DNA of 61,562 nucleotides from Clostridia bacterium (GTDB lineage Bacteria; Bacillota; Clostridia; TANB77; CAG-508), in the NCBI GenBank assembly GCA_017404545.1, contig JAFRCC010000010.1, positions 1 to 61,562 of the forward strand, given 5' to 3'. Below, in pieces: positions 36,160-43,939 of this stretch (the stretch's first letter is position 1; each line of letters opens with the position of its first letter). The position numbers and the translations under genes were made by a program. The notes below the pieces were generated by a model. The model was given only the letters and a program-made list of their open reading frames with translations. It did not search any database and was not told the origin of the DNA.

Positions 36160-36247
36160 AAAATCCTCCGTAAAAAAAACATTCTATAGATTATATCATA
36201 ATATATAGAATGTTTCAAGTTTATGTAAACTTTTTTCTACTTGTTTA

Positions 36248-36892
36248 TTAATCAGAGCAGCTTTTCTTGCATCCAATATAATAAAATCCTTTTGACGTGT
36301 GTCCATTCATAGTTATATATGTTAACACCTCATATTGTTTTTTCTCATATATACTTAGTAATTCATCAATCCATTCTTGAGTTTGATGTCTGAAAACGCC
36401 TCCTCCTGGTAGTTCAAATGCTCCATAAACTCCATACTTATCTTTAAAGCTATTATATCTGTCAACATTTCTTTCATCATCATTAACTAAGAAATCATTA
36501 ATATAAACAATTCCATTTGGTCTTAGTATTCTATTTATCTCTAAAATAAGGTTTCTTTGATCATTACTTGAAACTGTACATGTTAATACACCAAGTAATA
36601 TAACACTATCTACCGAATTATCATCCATATTTATTTGGGTAGCATCACTTTTTATGAAATTAATATATGGATATAAATGCTCTCCTCTCTTAATCATCTC
36701 ACCAGAGTAATCCATTCCAATCAAATTTTTGTATCCAAGCTCATATAGTTCATTTAGAGTTCTTCCGTACCCACATCCAATATCAACTATAATAGCATCC
36801 TTGCTAACATAGTTTTCAAATATCTCTGACTGAAAAGGTGTTGTAAAATTCTTTTCTTCAGCAACACTATCCCAATAATCAATTTGTCCCAT
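36248..36892 (-). CDS. SAM-dependent methyltransferase
   Basis: 214 residues of the class I methyltransferase fold. Motif I VDIGCGYGRTL (about 36-46), an acidic residue in IGMDYSGEM, motif II near SVDSVILLGVLTC, and LRPNGIVYINDF as the later strand. The end (YIGCKKSCSD) carries two cysteines. Substrate unknown; not one of the tRNA or rRNA families I know. Divergent from the GH30 gene. Confidence 0.8.
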   Translation of the reverse strand: MGQIDYWDSVAEEKNFTTPFQSEIFENYVSKDAIIVDIGCGYGRTLNELYELGYKNLIGMDYSGEMIKRGEHLYPYINFIKSDATQINMDDNSVDSVILLGVLTCTVSSNDQRNLILEINRILRPNGIVYINDFLVNDDERNVDRYNSFKDKYGVYGAFELPGGGVFRHQTQEWIDELLSIYEKKQYEVLTYITMNGHTSKGFYYIGCKKSCSD

Positions 36893-37061
36893 AAAAAACC
36901 TCCTTCACATTTATCCAGCTAATTATATTTTATTTAAATCTAGTTGTCTATCAAATATAAAATATAGATGAATAAATTTTTAATCAATTTTCATTATAAA
37001 ATTTTGTCTTTTATTTAAATAAACTATATTGTATAATCGGTACAAATCTAGGAGGTGTTAT

Positions 37062-38408
37062 ATGAACATTACGAAGTATGAAACAAATCTATCTAAGTTT
37101 AAGTACTTACATCATGAAGGTACAAAAAGCATAGATAAAAATTTAAAAAATATTGAAAATGATTTAATTATTATATATCCAGAGCTAACATATCAAGAAA
37201 TTCTAGGGTTTGGAGGTGCTTTCACAGAAGCAGCTGGATATTGTTTTTCAAAACTACCAGATGAACGTAAGAATCAATTTATAAACGATTATTTTTCAGA
37301 GGATGGTAATAACTATACCCTATGTAGAGCCCATATTGGAAGTTGTGATTTCTGCCTTGATACTTATAGTTATTCAAATAATGAATCACTTTCTGATTTT
37401 AGTATAGATAGAGATAAAAAATATATTATTCCACTAATGAAGAAAGCTTTCGAAAAAAATAAAAATATCACTATAATTGCTACTCCGTGGAGCCCACCTG
37501 CTTTTATGAAAAGTAATAAAAAGTTAAAACATGGTGGAAAAATTTTAGATAAATATAAAGACTTATGGGCAGAATATCTTGTTAAATATTTCCAAGCATA
37601 TCAAAATGAAGGAATAAATATTAATTACATGACTATTCAAAACGAACCTAAGGCCTCTCAGTTTTGGGAATCTTGTGTATACACAGCAAAAGAAGAACAA
37701 GAAATGATAAAAAATCATATTGCCCCTATCTTCAAAAAAAGTAATATCCCTATAAAACTTTTAATATGGGATCATAATAAAGAGCGCGTTGTATATAGGG
37801 CTCAAGAAATATTTGATGACCCATCTGTAAAAGATATGGTAGCTGGAATTGGATATCACTACTATAGTGGCGACTACTTTGAAAATATAACAGCTTTTAA
37901 GGAGCTATATAGTGATAAACTTGCAATTCACACTGAAGGTTGTACTGGATATGAGCGACTATGGTTTAGAAAGAAAAAACGACGTATTCCAAATGCTGAA
38001 ATATATGCACACGATATTATCGGAGATTTAAATGCTGGTGCTAATGGATATGTAGATTGGAATATGATGCTTGATTATCATGGTGGCCCAACGCATATAC
38101 ACAATCAGTGTAATAGCCCTATCATGCTTAACAAAAAAGGTAATGATTACACTAAAACATTACCATATTACTACATAGGTCATTTTAGTAGGTTCATAAA
38201 ACCAGGAGCTAAAAGAGTGGCTTTTAGTAAATATACTGATTCATTAGAAATTACTTCGTTTATTAATACAGATAATTCCATTGTAGCAGTTATTTTAAAC
38301 AGAGGAAAACATAGCCAACATATTAATTTATGCTTAAATCAGAAAATACATAAAGACAATGTGGCTGGTCATTCAATAGTAACTTTTGTTATAGAAACAG
38401 ACAAATAA
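37062..38408 (+). CDS. Glycoside hydrolase family 30 (glucosylceramidase-like)
   Basis: 448 residues from ATG 37062 (AGGAGG 6 bases ahead). GFGGAFTEAA (about 49-58) and WSPPAFMK (about 143-150) are GH30 blocks. The acid/base glutamate is Glu195 in TIQNEP, the nucleophile Glu292 in IHTEG, at the ends of strands 4 and 7 of the TIM barrel; GANGYVDWNM and SRFIKPGAKRV match the C-terminal beta domain. No signal peptide, so the enzyme acts inside the cell on imported beta-glucosides or xylosides. Host-like AT composition. Confidence 0.9.
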   Translation: MNITKYETNLSKFKYLHHEGTKSIDKNLKNIENDLIIIYPELTYQEILGFGGAFTEAAGYCFSKLPDERKNQFINDYFSEDGNNYTLCRAHIGSCDFCLDTYSYSNNESLSDFSIDRDKKYIIPLMKKAFEKNKNITIIATPWSPPAFMKSNKKLKHGGKILDKYKDLWAEYLVKYFQAYQNEGININYMTIQNEPKASQFWESCVYTAKEEQEMIKNHIAPIFKKSNIPIKLLIWDHNKERVVYRAQEIFDDPSVKDMVAGIGYHYYSGDYFENITAFKELYSDKLAIHTEGCTGYERLWFRKKKRRIPNAEIYAHDIIGDLNAGANGYVDWNMMLDYHGGPTHIHNQCNSPIMLNKKGNDYTKTLPYYYIGHFSRFIKPGAKRVAFSKYTDSLEITSFINTDNSIVAVILNRGKHSQHINLCLNQKIHKDNVAGHSIVTFVIETDK

Positions 38409-38485
38409 ATTATTATCATTACTATTATAGTTTATGTAAATTCAGCATAAAAGTAGATTTTATAGTGTTTGGCATAAAATACATA

Positions 38486-38514
38486 TTGAATTATCGCCCA
38501 TTATATGGTATAAT
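38486..38514 (+). promoter_or_regulatory. Sigma-A promoter of the 38569 gene
   Basis: TTGAAT (38486-38491), 17 bases, TATAAT (38509-38514). Confidence 0.75.
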
Positions 38515-38568
38515 GACTAAGAATTCGCCAAGAAGTGAGCTGTACATAAAAAAAGGAGCGTGATTTTC

Positions 38569-38778
38569 GTGTCATTTAAATTAAGTTGCTTTTTCCGGCA
38601 GATACTCTGTGTGCCAATCTTATTAGTGCACAATGAAATTCTGTACCCGAGACGTGTAAAAAAATTTCTGAGAGGAAAAAAAGAGCATAGTATGGAAGAA
38701 TACGTTGAACATAATATGCCAAACGAAAAAGACAAGATAGATGCATTCATTCTGGAAACCGCAAATCAATTATTCTAA
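38569..38778 (+). CDS. Small membrane protein, YVEH-motif paralogue 1 (orphan gene)
   Basis: 69 residues starting at GTG 38569, about 10 bases after AAAGGAG; the first GTG (38560) is too near that site. A hydrophobic segment (residues 7-22: CFFRQILCVPILLVHN) is followed by basic RRVKKFLRGKKE and SMEEYVEHNMPNEKDKIDAF. The YVEH block and the layout (short helix, basic patch, acidic tail) match the 43660-43893 protein. Own promoter and terminator. Function unknown; the convergent neighbour at 39049 is also GC-rich. Confidence 0.65.
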   Translation: MSFKLSCFFRQILCVPILLVHNEILYPRRVKKFLRGKKEHSMEEYVEHNMPNEKDKIDAFILETANQLF

Positions 38779-38783
38779 TTTTA

Positions 38784-38817
38784 CAGGGAGCAATATTTAA
38801 TTGCTCCCTGCTTTTTT
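38784..38817 (+). terminator. Terminator of the 38569 gene
   Basis: CAGGGAGCAAT pairs with ATTGCTCCCTG, followed by TTTTTT. Confidence 0.9.
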
Positions 38818-38819
38818 GT

Positions 38820-38973
38820 ATTATAGGGAATTCCTCCGAATTCCCTATAATACAAAAGCTTTGCCAAACATTGCATACAAAATTTGCCAAGCAAATTTTG
38901 GTGCACGAACAATTACGCAGACATTTGCATTAAATTTTGTCTTTTGCAATTGTCATAATGTCCGCTATTGTTC
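38820..38973. repeat. Three-hairpin dispersed element, copy A
   Basis: First hairpin 38820-38851 (14-bp arms, ATTATAGGGAATTC, 4-base loop CTCC); second around 38879-38899 (AAAATTTGC / GCAAATTTT); third 38907-38973 (GAACAAT...ATTGTTC ends, with inner pairs). The same element lies inverted at the right edge (61425-61562), about 70 bases being nearly identical. In the second hairpin both arms differ between copies but still pair. Confidence 0.8.
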
Positions 38974-39008
38974 TTATCTTAGCTATAATTAAAATTACAA
39001 ACGCAGAA

Positions 39009-39040
39009 AGAGAGACCAGTACCGAAGTACCAGTCTCTCT
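39009..39040 (-). terminator. Terminator of the 39049 gene, UUCG tetraloop
   Basis: AGAGAGACTGGTAC-TTCG-GTACTGGTCTCTCT on the minus strand; a very stable hairpin with only a short T-tract after it (TTCTGCGTTT). On the plus strand it is followed by TCTGTTTTTT, so it may also work there. Confidence 0.75.
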
Positions 39041-39048
39041 TCTGTTTT

Positions 39049-39711
39049 TTAGGCTCTCACCAAGCCAAGGAAAAATTTGCCGGGGTCAGCTTTGTAGGTT
39101 TCTCCCACAAAACTTTTAAGTTTTGCCCACGACATAAAAGCCAGGTCGTCGCTCGGGCAATACCAGAAATTTGACTTTGAACTTTTAACAGCATCCGTGA
39201 TAATCTTAGCTGTCAATCCGGAGTTCATCGTAATGGGGCGAATATCAGTATCGAGGAACAACACCATAGGTGTACAGAACATACCCATTGTATGAAGGGC
39301 AGAAATGTTCTGAATTGCATTTGCAACGTTCTTGGTGCTCGTGACATACGATTTGGATAAGAGTTTTACATCCTCATAAATCGAATTGAGCAGCAATAAA
39401 GCTGTTGTTGAAATGCATGTTCCATATTTAACACGAGGGTGAGAATATCCATAATATACCTGCGAAAACATATGGAAATCATCGAAATTTAATCGCCCTA
39501 ATCTTTCAATCTCCAAAAGAGCCTGAAATGCTTTATACGCAATTTCTTCTTTCAGCGCATCGTACTCATCGAGACTGAGATACTTTGCACTTCTAACTCT
39601 CTCAGGATTGATTCCAAAAAACTTAATTACCGGGTCAGGATTTCCCAGAATATATTCAGCAATTAATAAGCTAACCATATAGCAAAAACGCTGACCCATA
39701 ATATTCTTCAT
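39049..39711 (-). CDS. Unknown protein, GC-rich orphan gene, second frame of a split gene
   Basis: 220 residues. YLSLDEYDALKEEIAYKAFQALLEIER and a long helical central part (LLLLNSIYEDVKLLSKSYVTSTKNVANAIQNI) point to a mainly helical soluble protein; the C-terminus reads FMSWAKLKSFVGETYKADPGKFF. No known motif. Its start overlaps the 39671-39916 frame by 41 bases. Removing one T from the TTTTT run near 39688 would join GSAF to CYMVSLLIAEYI, so both frames probably form one protein of about 287 residues. Sample 39241-39300: 25/60 G+C. Confidence 0.6.
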   Translation of the reverse strand: MKNIMGQRFCYMVSLLIAEYILGNPDPVIKFFGINPERVRSAKYLSLDEYDALKEEIAYKAFQALLEIERLGRLNFDDFHMFSQVYYGYSHPRVKYGTCISTTALLLLNSIYEDVKLLSKSYVTSTKNVANAIQNISALHTMGMFCTPMVLFLDTDIRPITMNSGLTAKIITDAVKSSKSNFWYCPSDDLAFMSWAKLKSFVGETYKADPGKFFLGLVRA

Positions 39712-39916
39712 CGGTTAGATTCAGTCCTTTCTTGTCTAAAGTTTTCCGAAACAATTTATTTTTTTCGTATGCTCTGGACGCAGGTTTCCTTTGCATACGG
39801 GTTACTACGAAGCCGTAACCACGGCATAATTGCCAGGTGGAATCATTCTTAATCCTCCTAGTGAGCTTTTTCTTCTGGACATACAATAGCTCTATCATGT
39901 ACATTCCATCGGCCAC
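39671..39916 (-). CDS. N-terminal frame of the GC-rich split gene
   Basis: 81 residues, very basic (MIELLYVQKKKLTRRIKNDS, RMQRKPASRAYEKNKLFRK), ending LTDEEYYGSAFLLYG. The C-terminus YYGSAF lies where the 39049-39711 frame starts. Basic character suggests nucleic-acid binding but this is only a guess. Promoter 39966-39994 serves both. I favour one gene interrupted by a single-base change; an alternative is two overlapping genes with coupled translation. Confidence 0.5.
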   Translation of the reverse strand: MADGMYMIELLYVQKKKLTRRIKNDSTWQLCRGYGFVVTRMQRKPASRAYEKNKLFRKTLDKKGLNLTDEEYYGSAFLLYG

Positions 39917-39965
39917 TTATACAACAAGTAACCTTTAAACACACAGTATTAACTGCATAGGGTGT

Positions 39966-39994
39966 ATTATATCATTTGTTTTCACTTATGTCAA
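39966..39994 (-). promoter_or_regulatory. Sigma-A promoter of the 39916 gene
   Basis: Minus strand TTGACA (39994-39989), 17 bases, TATAAT (39971-39966): full consensus. Confidence 0.9.
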
Positions 39995-40029
39995 CTTTTT
40001 TGTCCTTATTTTTGTGCACTATCTCGACT

Positions 40030-41019
40030 TTATTCTCCTGCTAAAGGATTACTTTCCACTGCATTTCTAACTTGACTATTGTCAACATGAGTATATATCT
40101 CTGTTGTAGATATACTTTCGTGTCCTAGTAGTTCCTGCAAAGCTCTTATATCAACATTGCCATACTGGTACATAAGAGTTGCTGCTGTATGTCTTAATTT
40201 ATGTACTGAATACTTATTTGTATCAAGTCCTGCTTTTTGTAATTCTTTTTTTACTATATATTGAACCGTTCTATTACTAATACGCTCTCTTCTCTCGCTT
40301 AAAAATAGTGCATCTTTTGAATCAAATGGAACGCCATCATGTGGTCTAACTTCCATATAATTTTTTATAGCTTTCATGCAAGCTTTGTTTAAGTATATTG
40401 TACGCTCTTTGTTGCCTTTTCCAATAACAGTCATCCTTTGCTCTTCAAAACTTATGTCTTTAAAATTAATTCCTACAAGTTCAGATAAACGCATACCACA
40501 ATTTAAAAATAAGGTTATAATAGCATAGTCACGCTCACTATTTCTATCATCCTCATTTTCTTTTACCGTTTCTAATAATTTTTTACTATCATCTAAAGTT
40601 AAATATTTCGGAATACGCTTGTCTAGCTTTGGAGTTTCTAAATTTTGAGCAGGATTTTTTTCTATTAATCCTTTTTTGTTGCATAAATAATTAAAAAATA
40701 CTCTTATACTTGATGTCTTCCTAGCACGAGTTGCAGCTTTACTATTAAAATTGTTAGTCAAATAAAATAAAAACGAATGTATATCGTCTAATGTAATCTT
40801 TGCTACAGTATCTATACTCATATCTCTAATAATAACATCTTGTAATTCCTCGTTATCTGTCATTCTAAAATGCATAAGGATATATTTTAGAAACATATTT
40901 AAGTCATAGTTGTACTCTTTTACTGTATTAGGAGATTTATTTAAAATTGTAGCTGTATAATCCAAAAATGAATTTAGAAAATCTGGATTGCCTTCAGTAT
41001 TTATATTAATTTTTTTCAT
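40030..41019 (-). CDS. Tyrosine recombinase, XerC/XerD-like
   Basis: 329 residues from ATG 41019 (AAGGAA 10 bases ahead). N-terminal SAM-like core-binding domain (residues 10-125) and catalytic domain with the first arginine in NCGMRLSELVGI, lysine in VIGKGNKERTI, HKLRHTAAT (His-x-x-Arg), LGHESISTTEIYTHV with the last histidine and the nucleophile tyrosine. All five catalytic residues are visible. Could be the chromosomal dimer-resolution recombinase or an integrase of a lost element; no dif or attachment site was recognised, and the isolated position allows either. Confidence 0.85.
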   Translation of the reverse strand: MKKININTEGNPDFLNSFLDYTATILNKSPNTVKEYNYDLNMFLKYILMHFRMTDNEELQDVIIRDMSIDTVAKITLDDIHSFLFYLTNNFNSKAATRARKTSSIRVFFNYLCNKKGLIEKNPAQNLETPKLDKRIPKYLTLDDSKKLLETVKENEDDRNSERDYAIITLFLNCGMRLSELVGINFKDISFEEQRMTVIGKGNKERTIYLNKACMKAIKNYMEVRPHDGVPFDSKDALFLSERRERISNRTVQYIVKKELQKAGLDTNKYSVHKLRHTAATLMYQYGNVDIRALQELLGHESISTTEIYTHVDNSQVRNAVESNPLAGE

Positions 41020-41181
41020 ATGTATCACGTTCCTTTTGTTATTTTAGAATCATTTTATATATCAAATAAAATAAAGTCAAGTACAATTGAATCTATTTCA
41101 AAATACACTTTATTCTACTGAAAGCAAATTCCAATCAACGATAAAATTTCTTGTTTAGAAAAGTTTACATTTTTATATTGT

Positions 41182-41216
41182 AAAAAAACTATCACCTTTT
41201 TTGGCGATAGTTTTTT
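41182..41216. terminator. Bidirectional terminator
   Basis: AAAACTATC and GATAGTTTT pair across 41186-41214; A-run before and T-run after allow use from both sides. It follows the CBS-protein gene on the minus strand. Confidence 0.8.
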
Positions 41217-41220
41217 GCAT

Positions 41221-41658
41221 TTATTGATTATTTTTTCTATTGTAATTGCATATATTGTCGTATGTTGTAGCAAATTTAAAATCACTTACTTGCTCACTTC
41301 TACTTAGATCTGTTAGTGTCAATATCCCTACAATTTTATTTTGGTCTATAACAGGTAATCTCCTTACTTGGTTTTCAGACATAACCGTTGTTGCATGCTC
41401 TATATCAGTATTAGCTTCACAACAATATACCCCTGTAGTCATTATTTCACTTATTTTCGTATTATTTATATCTTTATTGTTAATAATAGCTCTTAGAAGT
41501 ATGTCCCTGTCTGTAACAACACCAACTACGTTTTGATTTGGGTTACATATTGGAATACTACCTATATGATGCTCATCCATTATTTTTGCACATTCACCAA
41601 TAGTTGCATCCGGGGTTAACCAAATTACGTTATTGCTCATACAATCTCTAACCTTCAT
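41221..41658 (-). CDS. CBS-domain pair protein
   Basis: 145 residues made of two CBS domains (about 1-60 and 70-130): MKVRDCMSNNVIWLTPDATIG, HIGSIPICNPNQNVVGVVTDRDIL, ISEIMTTGVYCCEANTDIEHAT, VRRLPVIDQNKIVGILTLTDL. Such stand-alone Bateman modules bind adenine nucleotides and regulate other proteins; the partner is unknown. AGGAGG precedes the ATG. Monocistronic. Confidence 0.88.
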   Translation of the reverse strand: MKVRDCMSNNVIWLTPDATIGECAKIMDEHHIGSIPICNPNQNVVGVVTDRDILLRAIINNKDINNTKISEIMTTGVYCCEANTDIEHATTVMSENQVRRLPVIDQNKIVGILTLTDLSRSEQVSDFKFATTYDNICNYNRKNNQ

Positions 41659-41797
41659 TTCCTTTTCCTCCTATTTTTTTATAAACAATTTGTTTATGTA
41701 TTTATTTTGTTCAAATCAAAAAAATAAATCCATGTAAATGTATGACATATTTACACGGATTACCAAATATAAAAAATTGTTTATTTTTTCAAAAATA

Positions 41798-42322
41798 CTA
41801 TAGATCTCTGGGTGGTCTTGGTGGATATCCAAATTCATTCATTGGTGGATATGGCATCATTGGTGGTCTTGGCGGATGTGGTGGTTTATTATTGTTAATT
41901 ATCTGATTCAAAATTAGTATTTTTATTAAATCTTTTAGAAGTGGATTGCATTGATGACAACTTCGTGATTCTTCATTGCTTGATGATATTTTAGAAGAAA
42001 CATTGCTTTTATTGCTCTTCGTATCTGCTCTATTTTCAGAATCTGTCATATTGTTCAAATTAACAAATGTATTTTCTGATTCAATATTGTTATATATTTC
42101 CATAGTCATAGATTCAAGTAAATCCTTTGATAAATTATAATTTCTATAATTATTACAAACATTAGATACCATAGGCTTTAATATTATGTAAATTTCTGGA
42201 TATAAATTATTTATTGTACTTTCATTAATAAGTCTTTCTTTATTGTATGGAAAGAATGACTTGTTATATTGTGGATAACCTAAAACGGCTTTCATATACT
42301 CTTCATATTCATTTTCGAACAT
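41798..42322 (-). CDS. Proline-rich protein, possibly spore-surface
   Basis: 174 residues from ATG 42322 (AGGAGG 7 bases ahead); the upstream reading is rejected. N-terminal MFENEYEEYMKAVLGYPQYN, a helical central region, a Ser/Asn-rich linker (SNKSNVSSKISSSNEES), CHQC, and a proline-rich end (PPHPPRPPMMPYPPMNEFGYPP). Proline/tyrosine tails of this kind occur in spore coat or exosporium proteins of Clostridia, so a spore role is possible but unproven. Confidence 0.5.
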   Translation of the reverse strand: MFENEYEEYMKAVLGYPQYNKSFFPYNKERLINESTINNLYPEIYIILKPMVSNVCNNYRNYNLSKDLLESMTMEIYNNIESENTFVNLNNMTDSENRADTKSNKSNVSSKISSSNEESRSCHQCNPLLKDLIKILILNQIINNNKPPHPPRPPMMPYPPMNEFGYPPRPPRDL

Positions 42323-42378
42323 ACATTTACCTCCTAAGATACTATATGTGATTGGTAAAAATATGTTCATAAAAAAAC

Positions 42379-42407
42379 AGCGTGCCGTAAAGCACGCTAT
42401 TTTTTTG
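42379..42407. terminator. Terminator behind the tandem repeat array
   Basis: AGCGTGC/GCACGCT with a 6-base loop, T-run on the plus side and A-run (minus: T-run) on the other, so bidirectional. It ends the 42565 gene transcript after it has passed the repeat array. Confidence 0.85.
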
Positions 42408-42569
42408 TGTCATTTTGCAGGATGTCATTTGCACGATGTCATTTGCACGATGTCATTTGCATGATGTCATTTGCATGATGTCATTTTCATGGTGTAATTT
42501 GCAGGATGTCATTTGCATGATGTCATTTGCATGATGTCATTTGCACGATGTCATTTGCACGATGTCATC
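42407..42569. repeat. 14-bp tandem repeat array, about 11.6 copies
   Basis: Units of GATGTCATTTGCAC or ...GCAT follow head to tail from 42421 to 42560 (ten full units; those at 42477 and 42491 diverge), with one degenerate unit before and a 9-base part at the end. The last partial unit contains the stop codon of the 42565 gene, so the array makes up its 3' untranslated region. The length of 14 means it cannot be a codon repeat. Confidence 0.95.
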
Positions 42570-43233
42570 TCGGCATTTCAATAGCTACATTAAAGATGCC
42601 AAAATAATGCATAAGTTTTTTAATGTCAGAGCCACTCACAACATGAATCGTGGGGCTAAAATGTTCCTGGTTTGCCTTAACCATTGCGTGAACAACAGTA
42701 TCAATAGGCACGTTTCCTTGGAAAACATCTGACACATCAGCGAATACATAATCTGTATTCAGAGAACGGAAAGCCGCTACAGACTCATAGCTAACCATGC
42801 AGGCAACAGCATTACTTTTCAGCAAGCTGTCAACTTTCTGCTTATAACGCAGCTCTGCACTAGCAAGTTCTGCGCATGTCTGATGCGACACACCTGTGTA
42901 TGGCAGATGTCTGATGCATGGAAAATCAGAAATAATATCCACCGGGTTCGGCGAAAACCGTAGCACAATTGACATATACACTGCAAGATGCTTACAATGA
43001 GTCACAATGCTACTTTCCAACTTTTCATAGTCTTCCAGCGTGAGCTTCGGATAATTTCCAAATTCCTCTTTGAGTTTTACGTCAAAGAGATTGGTAATTT
43101 CAATCTTAGCTTTCCAATCTTTTTCGATGGTTCTGGCACTGAATGGAACAAACTCAGCACCAATGGCTCTGCCCAGTTTATGCTGCGTGACAGCACTCAC
43201 GTAAGACTGAGCCAATACATTAAAACTTTCCAT
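42565..43233 (-). CDS. Unknown protein, GC-rich orphan gene
   Basis: 222 residues from ATG 43233 (MESFNVLAQSYVSAV), GGAG 11 bases ahead; a longer reading to 43308 lacks a site. Mixed alpha/beta protein with KLTLEDYEKLESSIVTHCKHLAVYMSIVL as a long helix, VACMVSYESVAAFRSLNTDYVFADVSDVF and SPTIHVVSGSDIKKLMHYF near the end. No known family. Sample 42721-42780: 25/60 G+C. Own promoter with a 280-base leader, and the tandem repeat array behind it. Confidence 0.65.
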   Translation of the reverse strand: MESFNVLAQSYVSAVTQHKLGRAIGAEFVPFSARTIEKDWKAKIEITNLFDVKLKEEFGNYPKLTLEDYEKLESSIVTHCKHLAVYMSIVLRFSPNPVDIISDFPCIRHLPYTGVSHQTCAELASAELRYKQKVDSLLKSNAVACMVSYESVAAFRSLNTDYVFADVSDVFQGNVPIDTVVHAMVKANQEHFSPTIHVVSGSDIKKLMHYFGIFNVAIEMPR

Positions 43234-43370
43234 TGGTTTATACTCTCCTTTCTTTGTGGATGGACGGCAAATCTGTATTCTCCTCAACCCAAATACAGCA
43301 GTTGTCACGTACTTAACAAGTTGTTTGTTAGATTGTATATTTCCAATGTTAGCAAAATAGACCCGTGTGA

Positions 43371-43403
43371 GACACTATGTGTGTGACAAGCACACATAGT
43401 GTC
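43371..43403. other. 13-bp perfect hairpin in the 42565 leader
   Basis: GACACTATGTGTG / CACACATAGTGTC with a 7-base loop. In the minus-strand RNA it sits in the middle of the 280-base leader. On the plus strand it is followed by TTTTGCTT, so it might instead end a plus-strand transcript, though no gene leads into it. Confidence 0.6.
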
Positions 43404-43520
43404 TTTTGCTTACCTCATAAGCATCACTTTTTCTCCTTTCTCAACTAGGGCCAAGAGACTTTAGAAATCATATAACATGATTCCCACATACCTACATTTG
43501 GAATACCAAACGTAAGTATT

Positions 43521-43549
43521 ATGCTATCACTTAATTATAATTTTGTCAA
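43521..43549 (-). promoter_or_regulatory. Promoter of the 42565 gene
   Basis: Minus strand TTGACA (43549-43544), 17 bases, TAGCAT (43526-43521). Confidence 0.7.
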
Positions 43550-43587
43550 CTATATTTTAACTTTTTATGTGAATTTTGTGCTTGATA

Positions 43588-43616
43588 TTGCAAATAAAAA
43601 TTTAATGTGTTATAAT
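43588..43616 (+). promoter_or_regulatory. Promoter of the 43660 gene
   Basis: TTGCAA (43588-43593), 17 bases, TATAAT (43611-43616); back to back with the promoter of the 42565 gene. Confidence 0.7.
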
Positions 43617-43659
43617 TTATTTGTATTAATTACTTAATTTTTTTAAGGGGGTACTTCCT

Positions 43660-43893
43660 ATGTTTAGTAATCTCGTAAGTACTCAGGGATTTCTGGGTGC
43701 CTTGGTAGCTGTTGTTTTATTCCCAATCTGGCTCATTTTTCATTACCTGTATTTCATTCCGATGATTCGGAGAGAAGCAGCTAAAGCAAATATGAGCTAC
43801 GAAGACTATGTTGAGCATAGATATACATCTCATATAAGAGATTATGCGCCTATGCTCGAAAAAATTGAAAACACAACTGGGACAGATTGTTAA
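43660..43893 (+). CDS. Small membrane protein, YVEH-motif paralogue 2 (orphan gene)
   Basis: 77 residues. AAGGGGG lies 8-9 bases ahead of the ATG. A long hydrophobic helix (about 12-34: FLGALVAVVLFPIWLIFHYLYF), basic IRREAAK, then MSYEDYVEHRYTSHIRDY and an acidic, soluble tail. The segment around YVEH corresponds to SMEEYVEH of the 38569 protein. First 100 bases count 38 G or C. The stop codon lies inside the terminator stem. Function unknown. Confidence 0.65.
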   Translation: MFSNLVSTQGFLGALVAVVLFPIWLIFHYLYFIPMIRREAAKANMSYEDYVEHRYTSHIRDYAPMLEKIENTTGTDC

Positions 43894-43910
43894 TCTGTCC
43901 CAGTATTTTT
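43876..43910 (+). terminator. Terminator of the 43660 gene
   Basis: ACTGGGACAGATT / AATCTGTCCCAGT with a 3-base loop, then TTTTT. The stop codon TAA is formed in the loop and right arm. Confidence 0.9.
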
Positions 43911-43939
43911 ATATTCCATAAATTTATACATATTCATTC

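Noticed and set aside
42407..42569. Possible CRISPR array
   Set aside because: Units are 14 bp and directly adjacent with no spacers, and no cas gene is near.
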